Part shown: piece by piece, positions 52,165 to 61,947 of the stretch
How the letters are laid out: every line of letters starts with the position of its first letter
Numbering within the stretch: position 1 is the first letter of the stretch
Assembly (NCBI RefSeq): GCF_020740795.1
Contig: NC_067283.1
Location: forward strand, 6,103,659 to 6,167,658
Origin: Apus apus
Lineage: Eukaryota > Chordata > Aves > Apodiformes > Apodidae
Length of the DNA: 64,000 nucleotides
Reading direction: 5' to 3'
Made by a program: the position numbers and the translations under genes
Notes under the pieces: generated by a model
What the model saw: only the letters and a program-made list of their open reading frames with translations
Databases searched by the model: none
Told to the model about the DNA's origin: nothing

Positions 52165-52805
52165 AGAGAATCATAGAATCATAGGGGTTGGAAGGGACCT
52201 CGAAAGATCATCTAGTCCAACCCCTCCGCCAGAGCAGGGTCACCTAGAGTACATCACACAGGAAGGCGTCCAGGCGGGTTTTGAATGTCTCCAGAGAGGG
52301 AGACTCCACAACCTCTCTGGGCAGCCTGTTCCAGTGCTCTGTCACTCTCACAGTAAAAAATTTTTTTCTGATATTCACCTTAAACCTCCTATGCTCCAAT
52401 TTGTATCCATTACTCCTTGTCCTATCACTGGTCATCACTGAAAAAAGCTTAACTCCATCTTCTTGACACTCACCCTTTACGTATTTGTAAACATTGATGA
52501 GGTCACCCCTCAGTCTCCTTTTCTCCAAACTAAAGAGACCCAGCTCCCTCAGCCTTTCCTCATAAGGGAGATGTTCCACTCCCTTAATCATCTTTGTGGC
52601 TCTGTGCTGGACTCTTTCAAGCACTTCCCTGTCCTTCTTGAACTGAGGGGCCCAGAACTGGACACAATACTCCAGATGGGGCCTCACCAATGCAGAATAG
52701 AGGGGGAGGAGAACCTCTCTTGACCTACTAACCACACCCTTTCTAATACACCCCAGGATGCCATTGGCCTTCTTAGCCACAAGGGCAATGTATTAACTCA
52801 CTGCA
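52165..52805 (-). mobile_element. CR1 LINE, 5'-truncated, with open RT-ORF remnant
   Basis: On the minus strand this reads through the C-terminal part of CR1 ORF2 without a stop for 178 codons (52780 down to 52244). Recognisable CR1 stretches include [36 protein letters not shown] and [20 protein letters not shown]. The short 3' UTR and an ATTCTATG-type tail (near 52165-52182) are present. It lacks the 5' UTR, ORF1 and most of the endonuclease/RT region, so it cannot move on its own. The unbroken frame suggests it is among the younger insertions here. Confidence 0.95.
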
Positions 52806-53740
52806 TTTCAAGCCAGGTCCAGGATCTCCCTGCACACATAGCTCACCAGTAAAAAATCCCCACAAAACACAAATAAACAACCAAAAAGACACTTCCAGTA
52901 GAAATAAAGCGACTGGTTCTTCCACCCACCACATGCCACTGTGCTGTCACTCTGCCCCACTGCCTACTATTTTGCCTGGCAGAAATACAAATTCCAACTG
53001 TTTCTTAATTGACAAATTACTGCATTAGACACATTTCACAAAAGGATCCAATAAATCCAAGGCTGCTTTGTTAGCTAGCCAAGGCATTAGGACACGCTTT
53101 TCTTACAGTGCAAATAAATGGCAGGTGAAGACATTTTATAGACTGAAAGAACTATGGCAAAAGAAGGTTCTAATTTACCTTATACACATTGCCAGAAAGG
53201 AAAAAGCTTTTTAAATCATCTAGGTAATCCCCTTGTCAATACAGAACAGTACTTAATAGCATCTTTGCTTTGCCCAATCTAGACTTAAACATCTCAGCAC
53301 TTGTTGGCCAGAATGAAGTAATTGTTTGCTGTCTTCCTTTAACTGAGCTTTGAAAGAAACTTTCAAGGTTATAATTTTTGTTTTACAGGCAGACAACGTG
53401 ACATACAACAGGTTGAGAAGACTTGCTTAACACTGTACAGTAACAGAAATACTCACACCACCTCTGCCAAACAACTTATTACAGGTGTGATTTAATGAAG
53501 GGAGGTATGTCACCAGAGGATCCACCTGATTTAGAGCCTGAAGCAGATTGTGAGAGTCTCTACAGTGCTCAGTCAGGAATAAACCTTGTAACTCTTGAGT
53601 CCAGGCCTGTGCATCAATAATGAGACCATGTTCCATCTCAAAACAAACTGCAAAAAGGAATATCGAACATTACTTTTAAGGGTCTTTTGACCCTCTCCAA
53701 CTGATAAACATGAATTGCAGAGAAATAAAAAAAATCGTAC

Positions 53741-53880
53741 TGTTGAAAATTTGTTATCTCCTGCTGGTGCCATGTGTCCTCGTGACCACCCGCTCCCAAG
53801 GTAGTCTTCATTGACCGCACTAAACATGAGAGGGATGTTAGGATCTGGTCGGAATTTACAGTGGCTTCGGTCTGCATCAC
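53741..53880 (-). CDS. EXOG: EXOG exon 3 (catalytic SRGH motif)
   Basis: Completes Gly100 and encodes residues 101-146. It includes DADRSHCKFRPDPNIP, then NEDYLGSGWSRGHMAPAGDN. Ser132-Arg133-Gly134-His135 is the EXOG form of the family's DRGH active site; His135 is the expected general base. Acceptor ATTCCTCAG at 53882-53881; donor GTACGA at 53740-53739, leaving phase 0. The donor is somewhat weak, but the join to the next exon reproduces the known protein (KFS-x-[KR]AMAETFYLSN). Confidence 0.96.
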
Positions 53881-56800
53881 CTGAGGAATAACATGCCTGA
53901 TTGTTAGCTTATCATAAAACCATGACAAGAAGACAAGGGGAGACAAAAAGAACTGGTTCTGTCACAGCTTGCCAAATGACCCATGCTTAAGGATTCGACA
54001 CATTCATCTAAATTGTGTATTTTTCTGCTCAGGTATAATAAGAATAATTCTGCCTAAATATCCAGGCCTGAATTCCTTCCCACTATATGCTAGAAATCCT
54101 AACATGCTTACGGTTTTATAGAGAAGAACAAAACACTTTGCATTGTCATAAATGCAGATTGATATTAAAGGTAAGATTACTAATTATATAAATCACTACA
54201 TGTTATCTTCTTAGGACAATGAAAATATATCAGTTTTCCCCAGCTGCAATTTTATTTTTGTTTGAGCCAGTACAAGTATTTCTTTTACCAAGTCTAGCCT
54301 GGAAGTAGAATGGGTGTATCTTGATAAAGTTATACTTCCTAAAATAATAAACCCATTCAAGAGAAAAATTTAAGTAATTGTTTTTCATGGAAACAGAAAA
54401 AAGTGTAGAGCTCTCCATTTCAGGGATTCTCCTTCTGCCTTTCCACACACTTGGAAATTGCATTCAAAAATGTCTAGGCCCAAGACTTCTGCAAGACAAA
54501 AACCTTTTCAGGGGAAGGGCTGTGGAAGGAGCTAATTTAACTGTTGCAGAGATATCAGCCCATTCAGAGCTGCCACCTTTGCTAGGGAGCTTGTGACTTC
54601 TTCCCAGGTTTACTGGCCTTACACTTAAATTTGTGTCCTTGCACTGTGTGAAGTCCCAGTCACCTCCTTGGAAAAGAAACTTCTCTGCATGGGCTACAAC
54701 TTTGAGACTGCTTCATCCCAAATACCGACTGCTTCCCTGGAAAAGCAGTGGCCAGAAGACACTTGCATGAATTATTCTGGCACTGTTAACCTCCAGTAAG
54801 ACATCGTCTTTCCTAGGGAATGGCCTGGGACCCAAGAACATTCATAGTGAACAAGGTGCTCCAGAGACACCACAAAGGGATGTGGTGTTGCCCAGGCAAG
54901 GGCTCTACAGAGGAAGCAGCTGCAAAATTACTGACTTAGAGCACCATCACTGTTGTCCACAATGTTGGGGTTTTTTTTCCCCAAATACCAATATAATTCA
55001 AAGCATCTACAGCATACTGATTTTTTCCTTACAAATTTCAGGGTGTCATCTTCAGCGTAATTTCAGATGCAATATACAGGACTATTACAGTATCTTTTCA
55101 TTTCAGTATGAATCAAGGCCTGTACACACTAGGAAGAATTTTCCTCACACTTAGCACTTTATGAAGTACTTTCTATTGCAATACACCATGAGGGGGCAAC
55201 TGTCAGCAGTGGTCACTGCTGGCTGTGTAAATTACTCTTTTTTCTATAGCTGACTGTGCACACACACACCAAATGCACACACTCTGGCTTTTTTGTCATG
55301 GCAATATTGCCAGTGAACATGTATGAATCCTATGCTTTCTTGTGCTATGTACTGAGAACTAAGCATGGGACACTCTCCACTTGGAAGCTCTCTGAAGAAC
55401 CAAAGAATATGCCAGAAACACAAGGAAGAAGGGAAGGGGTGGAAAATGTACATGTATATGGATAGATACCACATCTCTTAGAAACCAGAACTGTTAACAA
55501 CTTCCTCTTCTTTGCTCACCATCAGTGTATATGCCCATGTAGGTGACATCTAAACAGAGAGGTGGTGAGAACATCTTTATGCAGGGCAGACAGAAGGAAG
55601 AAGCTTCACTTTTATTTTTTGGTAAAGCACGTGATGCTTTAACACAGGATAGATGCTTGGGAAGCAACACTGAAAAGTTTATCAGTGTGCAAAACAACGT
55701 AATTTTTATGTTTTAAAAATCTTGTTTCATCTCAGTATTTAAGACAAATTGTAATTTACCCATTAAAGCTGAAAAATGGAAAATGTATCCTCATTTAGAC
55801 TCTGTTCACTGCTTTGATAAAAAACCAGTCAATTTCTTTTGTAGTCAGATGTGTACACTTCATTTACATGCATAGCTAATTTCTTTTCACCACGTTTTTT
55901 TTAAATATTTAAGTTCATATTTAGAAAATCTAAAATTTTTTATTATGTTTAGAATTATAATTTCTTCTTCAAATCACATGGTTTCAAAACTCCAGTACAT
56001 GAAAGATTCTTGTGACCTTCCCTGAACAACACAGTTCTGTCTCAAAACTCAATTAGACTAGCTATCAGAAACAAATCAGAGCTGAATGCCTCAAGATGCT
56101 TAATTTCAACTTGCAGGTTAGTTTATCTGACCACATGGAAAACCTTTTAACAACTCAGTTGTTAAGGCCCACTTGAAAGTAAGCCTGGAATTACTGCTTC
56201 TTCTCAGAAAGAAGTGGAATCAAAGATGCTAGTTAGGGGTTGGTTATAAGCATTTTCAGGATCATACTTTTAATTTTGAAAGGTAATTTGAGGACAGTGA
56301 TGACAATATAGAGGGTTACTGCATTCACTGAAACTTTACAACTACACAGTTACCTCCATTACTAGTAATTTGTCTTATAAAATCTGGAGTAATGCTATAA
56401 ACTTAATTTACAGTGACAATATTCATGACTGACAGCAAAAAATCACTGAGCCCCTGTCTTGCATAAAGAACAGGAGAGAGAGTATTAGATAATGCACATC
56501 AGACAATACAACAGAACTGCATCAAAGTAAAGGTTATCTGCAGTGAGTAGGTATGGGAGGGCTGGACTAGATGATCTCCAGAGGTCCCTTCCAACCCCTA
56601 AAATACTCTGTGTGCGCCCCCTCTAGCCTTGAACATTACAACTGTTGATACCTTTTGCTCCACTTTTATCTCAGAAATGGACATTCATCTTTCCTCCCCA
56701 TTCTGAGCAAATCTCTTTAAGATCTGTACATGAAACAGTCTGGCCACTAAAGGTGCTGACTCCACAAGCATTCACACATATGAGGCAGTACCTAAACTGA

Positions 56801-57146
56801 CCTCAACTGGCCCACAGAACTGACTACACTAGCTAAGGAAGCAAGGCTTCAGGATGTTGTAGGTCTAATACCAGACTAGTCCCAACAAGCAAGAACACTG
56901 AAGAGGCCTGCCAACCTGCAGTGCCAGACCTCTTTTAAGTCACTGGAAACATCAGTCTTAATACTGTCACAAAGCTGACACCCACCCAGAGGCATGGTGC
57001 CTCCAGTGGGATCATGAATGGGTGGAAAAATCCATACCTAGAGGCACTATAGGAGTTTACCCCCTGCCTGTTCCTGGGTCCACCTTCTTTGAATTGCAAA
57101 GCCCATTACGACCACCATAAATGTAAGAGAATAAATACCAACATAC
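53881..57146 (-). other. EXOG: EXOG intron 2
   Basis: About 3.3 kb, GT-AG. Contains one short antisense CR1 tail (56552-56614). The rest is AT-rich unique sequence with no coding or RNA signal that I recognise. Confidence 0.85.
56552..56614 (+). mobile_element. CR1 3'-end fragment
   Basis: Contains ggctggactagatgatctcc followed by agaggtcccttccaacccct, the conserved 3' end of CR1 LINEs. Heavily 5'-truncated, antisense to EXOG, in intron 2. Confidence 0.88.
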
Positions 57147-57296
57147 CCAGTGTCTTCTGTTTTGAAATATGTTCAATCACCCATCTAGGCACCCGTTTTG
57201 CCTGGTCGTAAGACAGTGCATGATTAGTGTAACATCTGGTCTCTGTTCCAGCTTCAGGGAATCCATATTTTTCCAGCAGAGTTTCTTCTACTGGTT
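57147..57296 (-). CDS. EXOG: EXOG exon 2
   Basis: Completes codon 50 (G+AA, Glu) and encodes residues 51-99 plus one base of codon 100. The peptide runs PVEETLLEKYGFPEAGTETR then CYTNHALSYDQAKRVPRWVIEHISK. The second part is almost identical to the mammalian EXOG start of the nuclease domain. Acceptor ...TGCTTAG at 57298-57297 and donor GTATGT at 57146 are both consensus. Phase 1 at both ends agrees with the flanking exons. Confidence 0.96.
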
Positions 57297-57921
57297 CTAA
57301 GCAGAAAAATAGACAGAAAGCCATCCTAAGATGAAAGGTGATCTGAAATAAGGCTGTAAGAAAAGTACCTCAGTGAATGTAAGCATACTGTATAGGGAAC
57401 TACCTGACATTATTGACACAATTTAGACCTAGAAATATATTAAGAGACCTACCCAGAAACTCCCTTCTGCCAAAAAATGTTGTGCTTTCATTGTGCCCTC
57501 ACATGAGGATCTCAACTCTAGGACTAACTCATCCACTCTAATGCCTACACACATCTACCTAGTAGTCACTCTGGGCTGGCCTTCTGAAGAAAAGCTATCA
57601 GATATTTAGGAACAAATCAGGCAACAAGGAGTTAGTCGTCACACATTTCACCCTTCCGACCTGGAAAATGCACTCCTCCTCCCAGAGAGATGCACAAGTG
57701 TGATTTTTTGCCCTCACTGGGAATGCTTACACTCTGCTGAACGAATGAAAGCTTCGAGATTTTTTTTTTTCCAAGTTTTTTTTTTTTGCCTCACGAAAGA
57801 ATATTTACACATCTCACTGACTTCCCCATCCTCCAGACACCTGTTCAACACCAACTCGTGTTTTTTTAGAGCTCCTCCTCTCCTTCCCTACACTTCAACA
57901 CCTGTAACGCCTTCAGGCTGC

Positions 57922-57966
57922 AGAGAAAAACCATGAAGAGAAAAACCATGAAGAGAAAAACCATTA
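57922..57966. repeat. 15-bp tandem repeat, three copies
   Basis: Unit agagaaaaaccatga at 57922, 57937 and 57952; the third copy ends in tta instead of tga. It lies in EXOG intron 1. On the minus strand it reads as a repeated GFSLH peptide, but this is not part of any supported exon. Confidence 0.9.
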
Positions 57967-58167
57967 ATTCCCACCCAACCCTGGTGCCCCTCTGCAGCCC
58001 CCTCCCCACGCCTCCCACCCGGGGCAGCCCCCAGGGCCTGCGGGCAGGGCCTGCCTGAGGGAACAGGCACCCCCTGCTCTGGCCTTGTCTTCCCTGGGAA
58101 ACAAAAGCTGAAATTTAGTTAGAGCCTGACCTGAACTGTGTAAACTGTGTCATTGTGTTAAAAGTAA

Positions 58168-58210
58168 ACACACACAGACACACATATATATATATATGTG
58201 CGTATATATA
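58168..58210. repeat. CA/TA dinucleotide microsatellite
   Basis: Compound simple repeat: a CA run with one interrupting G, then a (TA)n run, then tgtgcgtatatata. Located in EXOG intron 1 at the edge of the CpG island. Confidence 0.85.
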
Positions 58211-58624
58211 CTACACAGACAGTACCAGATAACGCTAAGCAACTGCTCTCCTGTCCTCACTCGACACGGGGTATTTGCAACCATCGTGGCAGCTGCACCA
58301 AACCGCTCCCCTCGCCTGTCCCCAACATTTCGGGGCAAGCGGGTGCCGCGAGGGGAAGCTGCGTTTTTAATGAGGACCTAACAGCCCAGCATCCTCCATT
58401 AACCTCCTCCCCACCACAACCCCGGCGCAAGCACGCGGGGGACTAACTCCCCGCTTTCCTCCCGGCCACCCTTGAGCATCCCAGGCTGGGGGCAACGGGA
58501 AGAAAGCGGCTCTGAGGGGAGGGAGCGGGTTTAGGGGCTGGGAAGGGGGGGTCTGCGGCACCAGTGGCCGCGCTGAGGCGCCGGGCCCGCCGCGCCCGGC
58601 CTCCCCTCTGCCCTCGGCTCTTAC

Positions 58625-58772
58625 CCTCCACCAGCTCTCGCCCAGGGGCCGGCTCCAGCTGGCTCTGGCTGCGGAGAAGCCTCCACGCAGCCCAGCACGA
58701 GGCGGCGGCTCCCGCCGCGGCCCCGCAGACGAAGCCGCCCAGAAAGCGGCGGTGGCGAGGGAAGGCCGCCAT
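58625..58772 (-). CDS. EXOG: EXOG exon 1 (start codon, membrane anchor)
   Basis: Encodes residues 1-49 plus the first base of codon 50. The ATG at 58772-58770 is in a perfect Kozak context (GCCGCCATGG). The peptide starts MAAFPRHRRFLGGF and continues with an alanine/glycine-rich hydrophobic stretch to about residue 30, then RLLRSQ. This basic-plus-hydrophobic arrangement matches the mitochondrial targeting/inner-membrane anchor of EXOG, and the FLGGFV part resembles the mammalian FLSGFV. The exon ends with GAG-G before the donor GTAAGAG. The downstream linker is poorly conserved, as expected. The start is supported by homology of the first residues and by position inside the CpG island. Confidence 0.93.
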
Positions 58773-58817
58773 GGCGGCGCGGCGGGGAGAGGGGAGCGGC
58801 GGCGCCGCGCTGCCCCG

Positions 58818-58836
58818 CAGCTCCCCCTGGCGGCCG
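58818..58836 (-). promoter_or_regulatory. CTCF-like binding motif
   Basis: Minus-strand CGGCCGCCAGGGGGAGCTG matches the well-known CTCF core (TGGCCACCAGGGGGCGCTA) at 15 of 19 positions, including the CCAGGGGG core with one change in front of it. It lies 46-64 bp upstream of the EXOG ATG. Binding is inferred, not shown. Confidence 0.6.
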
Positions 58837-59061
58837 CGGCGGCGCCGCCTCAGCCAGGCCGGGCGGCGTCGAGGCAGGAGCCGTCGCCGCGGAATTTGCC
58901 CGAGAACGGTGAAAAACAGGGAGGGAGAAGAGTCTCGCGGAGACTACAAGGGCCGCCCGGAGAGGGGTGGCTTAACTCGTCCCCAGCCAGCGAGGCCCGG
59001 GGTGGCGGCGCGGGGCTTCGGCCCCAAAGGATGGTGCGGGATTGAGTCACCGGCGTGGTGA

Positions 59062-60361
59062 TTTCACAGGAGGCTTTTTGTTAGGAAAACCGCCAGCCGG
59101 ACTCTTTATTTTTCCTCACGGGTGCCTATTAATGTTCATATTGGCCTCCGTAATATGTGGGAGACGTGTTGCTGAAAAAAGGGACCAGTTGAGCAACGGA
59201 ACATGGCAAAACACGGGGGTTGTTTCACTGCACCATCACTTCGCTGCAGGCCTGAGAGGCCCAGCCGTGCTCCTTCAGCTGATGGTTGAGATCATCTTCT
59301 TGCCTCATCTCATGGGGATTACAGAGCTCTCACTGCGTCGCTACAAGTACAGAGGACACAGGCTTTCCTTTCCTTTCCTTTCCTTTCCTTTCCCTTTCCC
59401 TTTCCCTTTCCCTTTCCCTTTCCCTTTCCCTTTCCCTTTCCCTTTCCTTTTCCTTTTCCTTTCCTTCCTCTTTTCCAGGTCTCACATCCCTGCCTTGCTG
59501 AATCTTGTTTGGTGCTCAGCTGAGGCCGAGGGGGGGGGGGAAAACGCAACCCAAAACCCATGATGCATGGAAGCTGCATCTCAGCCCCTAGTCCAACGCT
59601 CACCCTGACAGCCAAAGCTCTTTCCCTGACTGGGAACAGCCCCCACAGCACTTGTGCATGCTGTGAGTCTGCCAACAGCCTCCCTTACCCAAGGAAACAT
59701 CCAGCCGTCTTCGGCAAGGACCTGGCTGTGCAGTTGCAGCGGGCACCCCATGAACAGAGGGGTGCTGCTTCACACTGCTCCTGGCTCTAAAAGCAGCTCT
59801 AAGCAGTGAAACTCTCACTTCCAGCAGCTAACTGTTGAGGTATTAGCAGGCCAGCTTTTGTAAATCAGGTTGAAACCCTTTAGCTGATGATCCCTGTTCC
59901 TCATTGTCTGCTTTGCTCCTCTACTCAAGCTGGTGGAAAGGAATGGCAGACACCTCACTGCAAGATCCTAGGATTTAGCTTAATGTCCCCATCACTGGCA
60001 GTTGCAGCTATGATGGATGTGGTATTGATACCATTTAATATGCACATCATGCTCTGTGTGAATAATTCTTTGCTGGGAATGATAAGCAGTGTTATCACAG
60101 TGCTCCAAGAGGCAACACCTTTAAAAGGATGCAGCAATTTCAGTTTATTCCCTCTTGCCTTTAGAGGAATTAGCAAATGATATGTAGAAGTAGAGCTTCT
60201 ACATAGTCTTAGCTATGCCTCTGCAGGGACCTTGTTAGAGATTTTGGACAGAAGAGATACCATTAAAACACCAAAACATTCTTCTATAAAAAATTAAATA
60301 CTCCAGCTAGATGCCAAAGACAATAAAAGAACAATGATTTTTAACATCGCACCAACAAGAG
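59062..60361. other. Spacer between EXOG promoter and the next transcription unit
   Basis: About 1.3 kb without a recognisable exon. The main structure is a long pyrimidine tract (59363-59476), followed by a G run at 59531-59540. Open frames here are short and unlike known proteins. Confidence 0.6.
59363..59476. repeat. Polypyrimidine microsatellite, (CTTTC)n to (CCCTTT)n
   Basis: 114 consecutive pyrimidines on the plus strand. It begins as ctttc pentamers, shifts to ccctttt-free ccctttt-like hexamers (ccctttn: mainly ccc ttt units) and ends in cctttt units. About 590 bp upstream of the EXOG start codon. Confidence 0.95.
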
Positions 60362-60384
60362 AAGCAGTTACTTGTAATTTACTG

Positions 60385-60390
60385 TTTATT
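60385..60390 (-). promoter_or_regulatory. Candidate polyadenylation signal of the upstream gene
   Basis: Minus-strand AATAAA, followed about 30-40 nt downstream by the GU-rich TCTTGTTGGTGCG (60348-60360). The spacing is right for a functional vertebrate poly(A) site. Confidence 0.5.
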
Positions 60391-60696
60391 TTCATATACA
60401 AAAAGATAAACTTGAAATAGTTCTTTCTAGGTTTTTTCCTCCTATCTGTTGGGGTGTGGCTGCTTCACACAGGGCAAATACTACATTCATACTGGTTTAT
60501 TCGGACACCCAGTGCAAAGCTGAAGCAGCAAAACTCCAACTTAGCAGATCTAATTTCAAACTTGAGACTCATTTCTAAAATACCACAGTAAAAAGGAACA
60601 AAGATCCACTGCAAATTCATGAACTATGATACAATGTTCTTGCAAAAATGTCTTCATTTCATAACTGCAATACAACGGATGTCTGCTTTAGGCCAT

Positions 60697-60772
60697 TTTA
60701 TATATATACATTTTATATATATATACACTTTTGCAGAATATATATATATAATATACATATATAAAAAATCAG
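60697..60772. repeat. TA-rich simple repeat
   Basis: Broken (TA)n runs with interspersed ca and tt. Situated in the putative 3' UTR. Confidence 0.85.
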
Positions 60773-61922
60773 CACACTTCAATCCAGAAGGGGTTACAGC
60801 AACGAGCTTAACTCTCTGTATACTTTTTTTCTTTAACCGGATACTTTAGTATAACTTTTGTTAACTCAGTAGTACAAGCTATCTCTGTTCTATATTTTTT
60901 TTATAGCTACAAGAGTGAAATATAACCTACAACATTTACATTTCACATATCTTGGTATACAAACAGTACTTATTGAATTTGAGCCAAGGACCAAAAGACT
61001 CTTTAAAAATTATTTCGCCATCTGATAGAGCTTCCTGTAATTTACACTTGGTTCATTCTGCAATCTTCTACATCATTTACTTAATCTCATAGTTTGAGTT
61101 TAAATCCATTCAAACTGGAAATCCTGGAGAAACAGGTTACTGCAAACTCTTATGTATACTCTATATATACAAGTTAAGTAACACAGCGTAATAAGACTTA
61201 GCTATTTATCCTAAAACTGATATACACATATTTCACTACGCTAGACAAGTCTTAGGATTTTTATTTTATTTCTTTAAATAAAGCACAAATTTAGAAGTAG
61301 CTGGTAAAACTTACAATAAGATGGTTTGAAATGACAAATGGGTAGGGTGAGATTTCTTTCTGCTGGTGCCAAAATATTTTCTTGTGAGTTTTGTACTATG
61401 CTGTGTTGTTTAACTGTATGGGTCCAAGGTTACATGCAGAAAGCTCTTTCCACAAGAATTGACATCAAACTGTACTTAAGTCAACTTTACAGTATAAAAT
61501 TTGTCAAACTTAAGGACGAATGTGAAAATATTAACAGGTGAAAGATCAGCCTTTCAACTCTACCATGAGGATCATGCAGAATTCATAAGCAAGATAGTTG
61601 GAGCAGATTGACAATGGCATTGTGCGGATTTACGGCATAGAACTGAAGCCAAGAATGTTACTTAGTTTGCAGTAACCACCTCCTTCAATTCTCATCCTCC
61701 AGCATCATAGTTTTTCCTATGACTTTTGCATCATAATTATTCCATTGGAAGGCCAGCAGCATTGCAAAATGCCTCCTTCTGGGAGATTTTAGTCCTTTTA
61801 TACATGTTTTACCAAAGATAACCATAAACCATCAATAGCCACAGAAATATTAGACAGTTGAGGGGAAAGAGAAACTTTCCATTTTCGTCTGTTACTAGTA
61901 AGTTATTAGCAATCAATTGCCA

Positions 61923-61947
61923 GTAATTAATTAATTTAATTAATTAC
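61923..61947. repeat. 25-nt AT palindrome
   Basis: GTAATTAATTAA, one central T, then TTAATTAATTAC: two perfectly complementary 12-nt arms made of overlapping TAAT words. Confidence 0.9.

Larger units (their letters stand above)
50740..53740 (-). other. EXOG: EXOG intron 3
   Basis: About 3.0 kb, GT-AG. Nearly half is CR1: three fragments (50978-51465, 51509-51715 and 52165-52805), all on the minus strand and therefore sense to EXOG. The remainder is AT-rich and unremarkable. Confidence 0.85.
57297..58624 (-). other. EXOG: EXOG intron 1
   Basis: About 1.3 kb between donor GTAAGAG and acceptor TTCTGCTTAG. The promoter-proximal part is still GC-rich. It then holds a CA/TA simple repeat (58168-58210), a 15-bp tandem repeat (57922-57966) and two T runs near 57760-57790. 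No other coding signal was seen. Confidence 0.85.
35408..58772 (-). other. EXOG: EXOG gene (mitochondrial endo/exonuclease G-like), start codon to stop codon
   Basis: Six exons splice into a 363-codon reading frame without a stop (exon lengths 148, 150, 140, 77, 115 and 462 bp including the stop). The known human protein is about 368 residues, so this is complete. The family is the DNA/RNA non-specific ββα-Me nucleases. EXOG sits at the mitochondrial inner membrane and acts mainly as a 5'-3' exonuclease in mitochondrial DNA repair and RNA-primer removal. Visible features are a hydrophobic N-terminal anchor (about residues 10-30), the conserved block CYTNHALSYDQAKRVPRW (71-88), the active-site motif SRGH at 132-135 with His135 as general base, and the metal-binding asparagine region NNAGFWNR (165-172, Asn166 likely the ligand). 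The C-terminal 'wing' that distinguishes EXOG from ENDOG follows. SRGH rather than DRGH is itself an EXOG hallmark. Introns are about 1.3, 3.3, 3.0, 3.0 and 11.7 kb. Identification is from family knowledge; exon joins were read from the sequence. Confidence 0.97.
58290..59060 (-). promoter_or_regulatory. EXOG: CpG-island promoter of EXOG
   Basis: A sharp local rise in G+C and CpG density, unlike anything else in the window. It spans the end of intron 1, exon 1 and roughly 290 bp upstream of the ATG. No TATA box was seen. This is typical of a constitutively expressed vertebrate gene. The transcription start cannot be placed from sequence alone; it should lie between about 58,775 and 58,950. 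Confidence 0.85.

Noticed and set aside
59042-59563. 173-codon plus-strand frame ending in alternating Phe-Pro.
   Set aside because: The Phe-Pro run is a translation of the pyrimidine microsatellite; nothing else in the frame is recognisable.
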